Below, piece by piece: positions 1 to 8,082 of a DNA stretch of 64,000 bases. Each line of letters opens with the position of its first letter. Positions within the stretch are counted from its first letter, which is position 1. The notes beneath the pieces are model-generated. The model saw only the letters and a program-made list of their open reading frames with translations. It had not been told where the DNA came from and did not search any database. This DNA is from Novosphingobium terrae (GTDB lineage Bacteria; Pseudomonadota; Alphaproteobacteria; Sphingomonadales; Sphingomonadaceae). The position numbers and the translations under genes are program-made. The stretch is taken from positions 1,860,001 to 1,924,000 of the forward strand of contig NZ_JABVZR010000001.1 of assembly GCF_017163935.1 (NCBI RefSeq), in the 5' to 3' direction.

Positions 1-2
1 GG

Positions 3-212
3 CAGCTGTTGGTCATCGGGGCGACCTCCCTGCTACGCCGCGCCAAGGAGGGCCCTGCAACGGTTCACCCGTTTCTCGTTGGGATACTGGCTAGAAAATC
101 TGCCCGCGTGGCCAGCGTCGCCATGGCCAACAAGATAGCGCGGATCGCGTGGGCGGTCATGACACGCGGTCAGGTCTATCAATCACACCATGTGCCCGGA
201 TTGGCCGCATGA
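3..212 (+). pseudogene. IS110-family transposase, C-terminal part (5' end outside window)
   Basis: An open frame enters from the left edge and stops at 212. It encodes about 69 residues beginning QLLVIGATSLLRRA and containing LARKSARVASVAMANKIARIAWA. This pattern is typical of the C-terminus of IS110/IS116 (IS1111-type) transposases, the part after the Transposase_20 domain. The catalytic DEDD domain would lie upstream of the window, so I cannot tell whether the full gene is intact. It is clearly different from the IS110 transposase at 52457-53473. The family call rests on this short tail only. Confidence 0.6.
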
Positions 213-628
213 GTACGCAATCCGGCTGAGGTGATCGGCCGAACGGAGTTGTGAGCGCAAAGAGAAATGATGGCGACACCGGTCAGACCGGGAACAGGGA
301 CAACCCGTGGAAAGTCTTAGGCGCAACAGCCTGTGAAGGCGATAGGAACTCTGTTTTTCGGACCCCATCAGGGCCAGCAGTCCGAAACGACTGCATCAAC
401 AGGCCGGACAGACGACTGCACCCGACCGATCGTCAGAATTTCAAAAAGTGCTTGCAACGCGGGAGCCATCCACAGAAGACTTACCGGTCTCCACAACCTT
501 CAGGCCGGTTGACACTTGGAAACCGGCCTCGAAATTGGCGCGAATTTTCATGATTTGTTCGTACCGCTTGCGGCGCGCCACTAGACGGTGGTTGTAAGCG
601 TCCGCCCAAGGCCGTCGCCAGAAACCCG
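213..628. other. Gene-free stretch, probable 3' flank of the IS110-type element
   Basis: No convincing gene is seen. The open frame at 251-553 (+) has no recognisable domain and no clear ribosome binding site. IS110/IS1111 elements carry a long non-coding 3' segment, and at least the first part of this stretch is probably that. I could not place the element's end. Confidence 0.35.
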
Positions 629-1009
629 TTATGGAATATGTCCGCCGTTGGAGCAGGCATAACCTACAAAACGTGGAAGCAAACCAGCTTTTTCAATGGC
701 AATCATATCCCATGCTGTGGGACAGGAAATTCCATTTCGGTTGGCGCATACTCTTGGTCCACCATTTACACGTGGAATGGCTTTCTCGAAAGCTCTTTGT
801 TGTCTTGCGTTGAGGGTAGATTGGAAGCCTTCCTCCAAGTAATTCACATCCCCGGCAGGCTTTTCTGCAATTTTGAGTGCGGGGCATTGGAGCGTTGTCT
901 GCTTGTTGAAAATATCCCACCCATGAAGGGCGTGCTCGTGCGCAGTCGCGGCCAAAGCCGCAGCGCTGGAGACGATCAGGGCCGTCGTTATCACCACTCG
1001 ATGCCACAT
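629..1009 (-). CDS. Small secreted protein of unknown function
   Basis: The product is 126 residues. It starts with a typical signal peptide (MWHRVVITTALIVSSAAALA, cleavage likely after ALAATA), so it is probably exported to the periplasm. The mature part is short and contains four cysteines (near residues 42, 88, 96 and 119) that could form disulfides. No family is recognised. It lies 33 bp downstream of another secreted hypothetical (1043-1534) on the same strand, so the two are probably co-transcribed. Overlapping frames on both strands lack such features. Confidence 0.5.
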   Translation of the reverse strand: MWHRVVITTALIVSSAAALAATAHEHALHGWDIFNKQTTLQCPALKIAEKPAGDVNYLEEGFQSTLNARQQRAFEKAIPRVNGGPRVCANRNGISCPTAWDMIAIEKAGLLPRFVGYACSNGGHIP

Positions 1010-1042
1010 ATTGCCACCATGTCCTTGCAGAAGCAGACGTTG

Positions 1043-1534
1043 CTAACCCTTGGCCCTGAGGCGTTTGAGACAAATCTGCTTTGCAGCCTGAAGGCTGGGA
1101 ACGGTGACGGCCTTGACGGATCGAACTGCGGCAGCGCGATATGCTGGAATGTTTGTGGGGGCGCCCTCAAAGAAGGACGCGCTACAGACCTCACCTGGTG
1201 ACCTTGGGTAAGATGATCCGCTAAGGTCGATGACCGAGAGCACGGCCTGTGGAGATTTTGGCAACGCATAGATAAGCGCCTGCGTGAGCCCTTCCGAAGT
1301 CGCGGCGTCGGTGCCGGCGGAAAGCGGCCTCGCCAGGAGTATCCACTGAACGTTGCCGCTTCTGATCTTACTCATGACAACTTTGTCATATGCGCCGGAA
1401 TTATAGAGGCGGTTTACGACCGCCTTTGCGCCCTCGCTTCTTATTTCACTTTGGATTGCAGTAGGCGTGAGTAGCGTGGCTGGCGATGCTGCCGTGAGCA
1501 TCAGTCCAACGATTCCCAGAAGTGACTTGCGCAT
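1043..1534 (-). CDS. Secreted hypothetical protein
   Basis: The product is 163 residues. The N-terminus is a signal peptide (MRKSLLGIVGLMLTAASPAT), followed by a small domain. Segments such as GAKAVVNRLYNSGAYDKV and VQWILLARPLSAGTDAATSEGLTQAL resemble a widespread proteobacterial family of exported hypotheticals with two cysteines near the end (EVCSASF and QICLKRL). The function is unknown. The start at 1534 keeps the signal peptide. Only about 87 bp separate it from the neighbouring IS66 tnpC, so its promoter lies close to, or has been altered by, the IS66 boundary. Confidence 0.6.
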   Translation of the reverse strand: MRKSLLGIVGLMLTAASPATLLTPTAIQSEIRSEGAKAVVNRLYNSGAYDKVVMSKIRSGNVQWILLARPLSAGTDAATSEGLTQALIYALPKSPQAVLSVIDLSGSSYPRSPGEVCSASFFEGAPTNIPAYRAAAVRSVKAVTVPSLQAAKQICLKRLRAKG

Positions 1535-1621
1535 CCTCGCTACTCCCGATGACCATGCCGCATTTAATCTTTATAGTGTATTATATGGGCATGCCAACTT
1601 CGCATTCCATCGCACCCTGAG

Positions 1622-3298
1622 TTACTTTGTCGATGCACTCCAGTGCCAAGGCAGCAGTTCCTCTATCCGGTTGATCGGATGCTCCTTGCCGATGCGATCG
1701 AGCACATCGGTCAGCCACTCCTGCGGGTTCACGCCGTTCAACTTGGCTGTTTCGAGCAGCGAACACATGGCAGCGGCGCGCTCGCCTCCGCAATCAGCCC
1801 CGGCAAAAAGCCAATTCTTCCTGCCGAGGCATATGCCCCTGAGCGCATTTTCCGCCGGGTTGTTGTCAATCTCCAGTCTGCCGTCATCGGTGTAGGCCAG
1901 CAGCTGGGGTTTGAGCTTTACGGCATAGCGCAAAGCCTCGGCCAAGGGTGATCGCGCAGAAGCCCGCGACAGCACATCCTCGGCCCAGGCAAAGAAATCC
2001 AACACCTTGGCTTTCGACGCGATACGGGCATGCTGCCGCTGATCCGCTGGCACATCATCAATCTGGCGCTCGATGGCGTAAAGATCGCGGATCATGTCCA
2101 GCCCTTGGGCGGCGGCCGAGTGTTGGTCGGCCTTGTAGACGTCATGCAGCTTGCGTCGGGCATGCGCCCAGCAGGCCACCGGCATGATCCGCTCCGGCTG
2201 ACGGTCAGGGGCATAGAGCTTCTCGAAGCCGGGATAGGCATCGGCTTGCAGAAAACCTGCAAAGGTTTTGAGATGCTCACGCGGTCGCTCACCCTTGCGA
2301 TCTGGGCTGTAGCGAAACAGTGCTGCTGGCCTGTCATCGGCGCTCCATCGCCGATTGTCACGCAGGTAGACCCACAATCGCCCCGTCGCCGTCTTGCCGG
2401 TTCCCGGTGCCAGAACCGGCACAGGCGTATCGTCGGCGTGGATCTTGGCGCTAGCCATTACATGATCGGCGATCCGCTCGACCAGCGGTTGCAACAACCA
2501 ACTGACTTGCCCCAGCCAATCCGCCATGGTCGAGCGGCTGATCTCCACGCCCTCGCGGGCATAGATCCCGGACTGGCGGTAAAGCGGCAGATGGTCCGCG
2601 AATTTGGACACGACGACATGGGCCAGCAGGCCCGGCCCTGCACGGCCACGCGGCACGGGCAACGCAGGAGCCGGGGCCTGGCTGATCGTGTCGCAGCGGT
2701 TGCAGGATAGCTTAGGGCGCACATGCCGGGTGACGCGAAAGCGGCCTGGCACGTATTCCAAGACCTCAGTCACATCCTCGCCCAGCTTGCCCATCGCCCC
2801 GCCACAGGCCGAGCAACCATCCGCATCGGGCGCTGTGTGCAGCACCTCATCGCGGGGCAAGTGGTCGGGAAGTGGTGCGCGCCGAGGTTTGCGGGGCGCA
2901 TCCTTGGCCAGAGCATCCTCAGGCACACGGCCTTCGATCACGCATTCGGTATGGGCGTGCTCAACCTCCAGATCCTCCAGCGTAAATTCGAGCTGGTCGG
3001 CCTCAAGGGTCATGCGTTCGGAGGACTGACCGAACTTCATGCGGCGCAGGCGGGCAAGCTGGACCTTGAACTTCTCGATCTGAAGTGCGGTCAGCTTAAT
3101 CGAATTGTGGGCGGTCTCAAGCTGCTGGCGGGTCTCGCCATGGGCGCTGCGCTCGACCTCCAATGCCTGCTCCGAGGCGGCCAGACGCGCCTGCGTGGTC
3201 GCGAGCAACGCACGCAGTTCAGCCAGATCGGCAGGGAGTTCGAGATCGCCGGAGGACACGTTTCTTTCTACCAGAAATGCCTTCCTGCCCAAAGCCAA
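1622..3298 (-). CDS. tnpC: IS66 family transposase TnpC
   Basis: The product is 558 residues, the usual length for IS66 TnpC. In order it shows an N-terminal leucine-zipper-like coiled coil (about 20-95), the LRRMKFGQSSER motif of the IS66 helix-turn-helix region, a zinc-binding segment with Cys pairs (CSACGGAM and SCNRCDTI), and a DDE core with IHADDTPVPVL, LQADAYPGF and the closing NNPAENALRGICLGRKNWLFAG. It ends LPWHW plus five residues. It should make the element transposase together with TnpA and TnpB, but TnpB is disrupted here. I find no IS66-type terminal repeat beyond the stop, so the left end may be truncated. Confidence 0.93.
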   Translation of the reverse strand: MALGRKAFLVERNVSSGDLELPADLAELRALLATTQARLAASEQALEVERSAHGETRQQLETAHNSIKLTALQIEKFKVQLARLRRMKFGQSSERMTLEADQLEFTLEDLEVEHAHTECVIEGRVPEDALAKDAPRKPRRAPLPDHLPRDEVLHTAPDADGCSACGGAMGKLGEDVTEVLEYVPGRFRVTRHVRPKLSCNRCDTISQAPAPALPVPRGRAGPGLLAHVVVSKFADHLPLYRQSGIYAREGVEISRSTMADWLGQVSWLLQPLVERIADHVMASAKIHADDTPVPVLAPGTGKTATGRLWVYLRDNRRWSADDRPAALFRYSPDRKGERPREHLKTFAGFLQADAYPGFEKLYAPDRQPERIMPVACWAHARRKLHDVYKADQHSAAAQGLDMIRDLYAIERQIDDVPADQRQHARIASKAKVLDFFAWAEDVLSRASARSPLAEALRYAVKLKPQLLAYTDDGRLEIDNNPAENALRGICLGRKNWLFAGADCGGERAAAMCSLLETAKLNGVNPQEWLTDVLDRIGKEHPINRIEELLPWHWSASTK

Positions 3299-3325
3299 AA
3301 GCCCGGAATTGCGGCGATTGTCGGG

Positions 3326-3475
3326 TCAAATCTGCTCTGGCAGGCGCGGCGGTTCGGGCGCTACGGTCCGCCGCCAATCCATCGCCTCGATCAGCAACGC
3401 GAACTGCGCCGATGTCAGCACCACGCCGCCTTCGATCAGCGGCGGCCAGACGAAACGGCTGCGCTCCAGGCGCTT
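3326..3475 (-). pseudogene. tnpB: IS66 TnpB, C-terminal fragment
   Basis: The minus strand from 3475 to the stop at 3326-3328 reads KRLERSRFVWPPLIEGG and then a frame ending PRLPEQI. This is the normal C-terminal part of IS66 TnpB (Orf2). It has no start of its own. Its N-terminal half lies at 6869-7072, about 3.4 kb away. Joining the halves across the TT dinucleotide at 3474-3475 / 6867-6868 gives a continuous CLFA-KRLERS frame. The gene was therefore split by the insertion of the element at 3476-6868. Confidence 0.88.
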
Positions 3476-3522
3476 GTACCTCAGTCAGAAATGCAGGGAT
3501 ATCCCCGGCCCCGCCGCATCTT

Positions 3523-3858
3523 GTGACGGTGACCCATCCCTTTCACCCATATTCCGGAAGGTGCGGCGTCTGCGTCGCGAAGCGTGGCAACCGATCGGGC
3601 AGGCGGTGGCTACTGCGTTTTGATGACGGGCAGATTTGCTCTGTTCCGCCGCAATGGACCGATGCGACAGCTCCTGATCTGGAGGTTGTCGTCGGAGGCG
3701 GGCCGGCCGTTTGCGGAGTTGCCGATCTGTTGGCGCTCGGTGATTTAGTCGCCCATCTCATGTCGCAAAAACGGGAGACAGGAGCGAAGAAGCGTAAGGG
3801 AAATTATGCCGCCGCTGTAAAGGAAACGACGCCGCAAAGCCCCTGGGATCTACGCTGA
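3523..3858 (+). CDS. DUF5372-like protein of the recombinase element
   Basis: The product is about 111 residues. Starting at the GTG at 3523 (or 3529), the protein opens with VTHPFHPYSGR, followed by an RFDDGQICSVPPQWTDA segment and a DLLALGDL stretch. This matches the pattern of DUF5372 proteins found directly upstream of HTH and recombinase genes. These small proteins have no known activity. The ribosome binding site is weak, and the frame stays open far upstream because it runs antisense to tnpB, so the start is chosen on family resemblance. It lies inside the inserted element, 47 bp from its left junction. Confidence 0.6.
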   Translation: MTVTHPFHPYSGRCGVCVAKRGNRSGRRWLLRFDDGQICSVPPQWTDATAPDLEVVVGGGPAVCGVADLLALGDLVAHLMSQKRETGAKKRKGNYAAAVKETTPQSPWDLR

Positions 3859-3973
3859 ATGGCGGTTTTTGTGGCTATAGATGAACGAATCGTACGCTCT
3901 CTGTCCCTTGACGCCCTATCCTTATGCGGCGTATTGTATATTACAACGATTAAGCGAAGGTCGGAGACTGCAG

Positions 3974-4438
3974 GTGCCAAACAGGATCGAGCACAAGCGA
4001 TCAAAGGCAAAGATCCTGGCGGAGGAAGGCACTCTCAACCCGGCGCCGGAAAAGGTGGGCGATCCGAAATTCCAGGAGGACGGCTTCTTCGATCCGCGCG
4101 ACATCGTGCAAGTAAAATACGAGATGCTGCGACGCGTGTTCGTCGACAAGATGTCAGTGACAGAGGCATCCGACGAATATGGTGTCTCCCGGCCGACCTT
4201 CTATCAGGCCCGTGCGGACTTCGACGATGCGGGCTTGGGCGGCCTCGTGCCGAGGAAACGCGGGCCTCGCGGACCGCACAAGCTCCAAGGGGAAGTGCTG
4301 GCGTTCCTCAAGGAACAGGTCGCCCCAGGCGAACCGCTTCGGGCGCGCGAATTAACGGACCGTATCCGGACAAAGTTCGGCTTGGATGTCCACCCCAGAA
4401 CAATCGAGCGCGCGCTCGGTGTAAAAAAAACTGCGTGA
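3974..4438 (+). CDS. Helix-turn-helix protein of the recombinase element
   Basis: The product is 154 residues from a GTG start at 3974, with a GGAG sequence shortly upstream. After a basic N-terminus (NRIEHKRSKAKIL) comes FFDPRDIVQVKYEMLRRV, then an HTH of the kind found in transposase-like regulators (VTEASDEYGVSRPTFYQARADF), and a second winged part ending VHPRTIERALG. It belongs to the HTH proteins that precede large serine recombinases in these elements. It probably acts as a DNA-binding accessory factor or regulator of excision. The stop overlaps the next start (GTGA). Confidence 0.75.
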   Translation: MPNRIEHKRSKAKILAEEGTLNPAPEKVGDPKFQEDGFFDPRDIVQVKYEMLRRVFVDKMSVTEASDEYGVSRPTFYQARADFDDAGLGGLVPRKRGPRGPHKLQGEVLAFLKEQVAPGEPLRARELTDRIRTKFGLDVHPRTIERALGVKKTA

Positions 4439-4743
4439 TCGGCACCGGTCCTGCACCGCATTCCGCGCTGCAGGACCGGGCCACAGAGCGATACGAAATC
4501 TTGCGCGCTGCGGCGCTTGGGACCTCTATGCCCGTAGAGGCCCGCAGCGGCCTGACTATCCTTTTGCATCGCGGGACCTGGGCTTGGATCCGCGCGATCT
4601 TGCGCGCACCCTGCCAAGCCCCATGCGCTGCCATGCCGGTTGTTGGCCTGTCGATCGCCGATGAGCCTTCCGAGAAGCGCACAGTCATCCACCTGCTTGC
4701 CGCCATGGTGATGGCGGCCCCGGAACGGAGGAGAATGGCATGA
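4435..4743 (+). CDS. Small protein of the recombinase element
   Basis: The product is 102 residues. It starts with GTG at 4435, overlapping the HTH stop (GTGA), and its stop overlaps the recombinase ATG (ATGA at 4740). It has no recognised domain. Visible segments include LQDRATERYEILRAAALG, a Trp-containing RGTWAWIRAIL and a hydrophobic VIHLLAAMVMA near the end. The double overlap is the main evidence that it is translated. A run of eight A residues (4423-4430) lies just before it, so a frameshifted fusion with the HTH protein is also possible. Function unknown. Confidence 0.55.
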   Translation: MIGTGPAPHSALQDRATERYEILRAAALGTSMPVEARSGLTILLHRGTWAWIRAILRAPCQAPCAAMPVVGLSIADEPSEKRTVIHLLAAMVMAAPERRRMA

Positions 4744-6866
4744 ACGAAATGCTCAAGGTCCAGTCGCATCACCTCGAACGGGGTGCTTACCTCTACATCC
4801 GCCAGTCATCGATGCGGCAGGTCATGGAGAACGTCGAAAGCACCAAGCGCCAATACGACCTTCGCGGGCGGGCAATCGGGCTGGGATGGCGTGATGACCA
4901 GATCATGGTCATCGACAGCGACCAGGGCGAATCCGGCGCTTCAGCGTCGTGGCGCGAGGGCTTTCAACACCTTGTATCCGATGTTGGCATGGGACGCGCG
5001 GGGATTGTCATGGGCCTGGAGGTATCTCGACTCGCGAGAAACAACGCGGACTGGCACCGATTGCTGGAAATCTGCGCCTTGGCCGACACGCTGATCCTCG
5101 ACGAGGATGGCGTTTACGATCCGGCGAACTTCAATGATCGCCTGCTGCTCGGCCTCAAGGGCACGATGAGCGAAGCCGAATTGCACGTCATCAAAGCCCG
5201 GTTACGCGGTGGTATCCTCAACAAGGTGCGCCGCGGTGAATATCGCAGCCCCCTGCCAACCGGCTTCATCTATGATGAGGTTGGCAATGTTGTCCTCGAT
5301 CCTGACGCCCAGATCCGGGAGATGATCACCCACTTCTTCGAAACGTTCTCGCGAGTCGGATCGGCCTCCCAGACAGTCAAGGTGTTCGCCAGGGAAGGCC
5401 TGCTCTTCCCGTCTCGGGTACGCAATAGCAAGGAGGTGATCTTCCAACCGCTGACCGCATCGACCGCTATGCGAACGCTTCACAATCCTCGCTATGCCGG
5501 TGTTTATGCTTACGGGCAGCGTCTTTACCGCCGGACCGTCGATGGGAAGAAACAGCTCCGCAAACGTGATCCCAAGGATTGGCTTGCCTGCATCCCGGAT
5601 GCCCACCCCGGCTACATCAGTTGGGATCAGTTCCAGCATAACCTCAGGGTCCTCGAATCTAATGGCCGAGGCTATCAGGCCGTACGCGCCTCACCGCCCC
5701 GCGAAGGCGCAGCCTTGCTGCAAGGGCGCGTTGTATGTGGACGTTGCGGAAGCCATATGCGAGCCCGCTACGCCGACCGGCGCGGCCAGGTGGATACCTG
5801 GTATCTGTGCAGTCGCGCTTCCGCTTCTCGCGGCGAACCGCACTGTCAGTCGATCGCAGGGTGGCCCGTTGATGCAGCAATCGGTGAATTGATCGCAGCG
5901 GAAATGACGCCGGCCGCCGTGGAGTTGGCGTTGGAAATCAGGAAAGAGATCGAGCGTCGCCATGGCGAAGCGGATGACCTCCGGGTCCGCGCTGTCGAGC
6001 GCGCCCGGATCGATGCCGATCTGGCGCAGCGCCGCTTCATGCTGGTCGATCCGAACAACCGTCTGGTTGCCGATACATTGGAACGAGAATGGAACGACAA
6101 GCTGCGCTCGCTGACTGAACTACAAGAAGACAGAGCGCGCGCTCTGCGCGAAGGCCAACTGAAGCTGGACGACGCAATCCACGATCGGTTGATCGCCATG
6201 ACGACCGATTTTAAAACGGTCTGGCATGATCCCACCCTGCCGAACCGTGAACGCAAGCGGCTCTTGGCCTACCTTGTCGAGGACGTCACGCTGCTCAAGG
6301 TCCCCGCCGAAGGGGAGACCCGGGTCCACATCCGCTTCAGAGGCGGGAGGACCGAAACACTGACCACTCAGAACCCCAAATCTTCCGCCCAGCAGGTAAA
6401 GACCCGACCGGAGGTGGTCGGGCTGGTCGACAAGCTTCTAGACGACCACATCTGCGCCGAAATCAGGGATATCCTGAATGCAAAAGGTATCCGTCCCGGT
6501 GGCTCTGCGCGGCGTGACCAGGCCAATGCGCAGTTCACCGACCTGCGTGTCATCTACCTCGTCAAACAATATGGTCTGCGCACTCGCTACGACCGGCTGC
6601 GCGACCGTGGAATGCTGACAAAGGTGGAAGCCTGCGCGAAACTCGGAATCTCGGAAAGTACCTTGGTCAGGTGGGCGAAGTACGGCATCATCAAACGTCA
6701 CGCCTACAACGGTCACATGGGCCTCTATGAACCGCCAGGGCCGCATGTCCCGGCCAAGCAGTGTAGCCGATGGAACCAGCTGACACATCGCGCTGCCAGC
6801 GTCCGCCGGCTCAGCGAGCAAAATGCAACGACCTCGATGGAAGGGCTGCAGTATGAAGCCAGTTAG
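4740..6866 (+). CDS. Large serine recombinase (site-specific integrase)
   Basis: The product is 708 residues. The N-terminal resolvase/invertase domain starts with YLYIRQSSMRQV (catalytic Ser about residue 23), with SRLARNNADWHRLL and the DR-type segment NDRLLLGLKGTMSEAELHVIKARL. Next come a recombinase domain (about 170-290), a zinc ribbon (CGRCGSHMRA ... WYLCSR ... HCQS, about 335-380), a coiled coil and a C-terminal HTH region. Such enzymes join attP and attB sites at a 2-bp core and usually need a directionality factor for excision. The stop is 2 bp from the right junction, so this gene marks the right end of the inserted element. Confidence 0.93.
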   Translation: MNEMLKVQSHHLERGAYLYIRQSSMRQVMENVESTKRQYDLRGRAIGLGWRDDQIMVIDSDQGESGASASWREGFQHLVSDVGMGRAGIVMGLEVSRLARNNADWHRLLEICALADTLILDEDGVYDPANFNDRLLLGLKGTMSEAELHVIKARLRGGILNKVRRGEYRSPLPTGFIYDEVGNVVLDPDAQIREMITHFFETFSRVGSASQTVKVFAREGLLFPSRVRNSKEVIFQPLTASTAMRTLHNPRYAGVYAYGQRLYRRTVDGKKQLRKRDPKDWLACIPDAHPGYISWDQFQHNLRVLESNGRGYQAVRASPPREGAALLQGRVVCGRCGSHMRARYADRRGQVDTWYLCSRASASRGEPHCQSIAGWPVDAAIGELIAAEMTPAAVELALEIRKEIERRHGEADDLRVRAVERARIDADLAQRRFMLVDPNNRLVADTLEREWNDKLRSLTELQEDRARALREGQLKLDDAIHDRLIAMTTDFKTVWHDPTLPNRERKRLLAYLVEDVTLLKVPAEGETRVHIRFRGGRTETLTTQNPKSSAQQVKTRPEVVGLVDKLLDDHICAEIRDILNAKGIRPGGSARRDQANAQFTDLRVIYLVKQYGLRTRYDRLRDRGMLTKVEACAKLGISESTLVRWAKYGIIKRHAYNGHMGLYEPPGPHVPAKQCSRWNQLTHRAASVRRLSEQNATTSMEGLQYEAS

Positions 6867-6868
6867 TT

Positions 6869-7072
6869 GGCGAACAGGCATAACCCGCTGCCATCCCAAA
6901 ATAGGGCCTTCAAATAGTTGCCGCTTTTGCTGCGAAACAGGAAGACATGCCCGCCGTAAGGTTCGACGGCAAACAGAGGGCGCACCAGCGCGGCCAGACC
7001 GTCGAAACCGAGCCGCATACTGACGGGCTTGCTGGCGAGATAAACCTTCGTGCCCGGCGGCAGCGAGATCAT
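6869..7072 (-). pseudogene. tnpB: IS66 TnpB, N-terminal fragment
   Basis: This is the first two thirds of IS66 TnpB: MISLPPGTKVYLASKPVSMR, FDGLAALV and KALFWDGSGLCLFA are hallmark segments. In the present DNA the frame runs one codon into the inserted element and stops at once. The missing C-terminus (KRLERSRFVWPP) is at 3326-3475. Its ATG overlaps the tnpA stop region by 4 bp, the normal IS66 arrangement. Loss of TnpB should impair IS66 transposition unless it is supplied in trans or the inserted element excises. Confidence 0.88.
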
Positions 7073-7512
7073 GACGCATCCCGCAAGGCTCGAAGCACCC
7101 GCGCCAGCGCTTTCTCGTTGACGTAGCTGTCCACAGAAAGGCGGATGCCGCCAGGCAGATCGACATCGATCGCGCCGGGGCGGGGGCCGGGATAAGGGCG
7201 CATCAGATCTTCGGCGGGGGCCTGCGTCGCGGCCTGCGGCACAGGAGGTGTAGGCACAGCCATCCTCGCACCGCCAGCAGGCTCGGGGACAGAACCATAT
7301 GCGATGAATTGCAACGGTTCGCTCGCCAGCTTCTCCGCTTCCTTACGCATCCGACGCCAGCCATGGATCAGGCCCGGCGACATGCCCAACCGCTTGGCGA
7401 TACCCACGATCGTCGCCTTGGGCTCATCGCACATCGCTAGGATCGCCGCGCGCTCTTCATCCGAATACCGCCGACGACGCTCAACACCGGCGATGATCTC
7501 GATCCTGTCCAA
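7069..7512 (-). CDS. tnpA: IS66 family TnpA
   Basis: The product is about 147 residues. I chose the TTG at 7512 because AAGGAG lies six bases upstream and the protein then begins LDRIEIIAG, the normal TnpA start. In-frame ATGs at 7548 and 7560 give 12-16 extra residues. It contains a transposase_8/IS3-type HTH (RRRRYSDEERAAILAMC ... GIAKRLGMSPGLIHGWRRM), a Pro/Ala-rich linker and a C-terminal part ending LRALRDAS. It should bind the element ends or help TnpC. Upstream, the sequence near 7623 reads GTAA outward-in, like an IS66 terminus. Confidence 0.8.
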   Translation of the reverse strand: MDRIEIIAGVERRRRYSDEERAAILAMCDEPKATIVGIAKRLGMSPGLIHGWRRMRKEAEKLASEPLQFIAYGSVPEPAGGARMAVPTPPVPQAATQAPAEDLMRPYPGPRPGAIDVDLPGGIRLSVDSYVNEKALARVLRALRDAS

Positions 7513-7642
7513 CGCACTCTCCTTACGCAGTGCGAATGGACACTGCATAAGAAACCTCATCGCGACAGCTCATCACCCGTGCAACACGCGGGAGGCCGTA
7601 CGCTTACCGGTGGTTTAGTTTACACGGGGAGGAAAGAGGTCA

Positions 7643-7697
7643 GTCACGCTAGCCACCGGCAGATCAGGCATTCAGCTCCTACGGTGGCTAGCGTGAC
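7643..7697. repeat. 16-bp perfect inverted repeat with 23-base spacer
   Basis: The arms are 7643-7658 (GTCACGCTAGCCACCG) and 7682-7697 (its exact reverse complement). There is no T tract on either side, so it is not a standard intrinsic terminator. It lies just outside the IS66 right end and about 390 bp upstream of the ECF sigma gene. It could be a protein-binding dyad, a cruciform site or the remnant of another mobile end. Confidence 0.75.
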
Positions 7698-8082
7698 AGC
7701 AGTCCGAAATTCTTCCCTCATGAGAAGCTCTCCAGCAAATCAGGAACGGTTCAGCACCTGCTAATATCAGACTTCAGGGCTTGCGATTTCATAAATCTGT
7801 AGTAATCTTGAGAGGCGCTGTAACGAAAGCGGCGTCGAGGCGTGAGAACCTCGCTTGAAATCGATTAAATTCCAGTCCGCTCCAAGATACAGAGTCCGGG
7901 TGGCCGAAGCGTATGTACAAGCTGCTTGCAGCTAAAGGCGTCGGCGCGTGTTCAAGCATGTTCTCAACACCCGGCTTCTGGCCGGATTGCCTCGCTATGT
8001 GAGGCAATTCGAGCATGGCATATGAATTAATTGGTGACGAGACAGGATCGATCAAATTGGCAGAGGGGGCGCAATAGGCCCC
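7698..8082. other. Gene-free upstream region of the sigma/receptor operon
   Basis: About 385 bp without a supported gene. The open frame on the minus strand (7789-8055) has no domain and no good ribosome binding site. The segment probably holds the promoter for the sigma factor-FecR-receptor-isopeptidase genes, including an AT-rich part around 8020-8035. I could not assign a specific -35/-10 pair. Confidence 0.4.

Larger units (their letters stand above)
3476..6868 (+). mobile_element. Serine-recombinase mobile element inserted in IS66 tnpB
   Basis: A 3.4-kb segment carries four tightly packed (+) genes: DUF5372, an HTH protein, a small ORF and a large serine recombinase. It splits IS66 tnpB exactly between codons that rejoin in frame. 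The dinucleotide TT occurs at both junctions (3474-3475 and 6867-6868), as expected for integration by a large serine recombinase with a 2-bp crossover. I see no long terminal inverted repeats. Known: DUF5372, HTH and recombinase genes occur together in alphaproteobacteria. Inferred: this set is a self-mobile unit and tnpB was its target. Confidence 0.8.
1622..7623 (-). mobile_element. IS66 family element, interrupted
   Basis: The gene order tnpA, tnpB, tnpC on the minus strand is that of a complete IS66 element of about 2.6 kb once the 3.4-kb insert is removed. The right end is placed near 7623, where the minus strand begins GTAAAC. A matching repeat on the left side near 1540-1620 was not found, so the left boundary is only the tnpC stop and the element may be truncated there. 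Confidence 0.7.
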
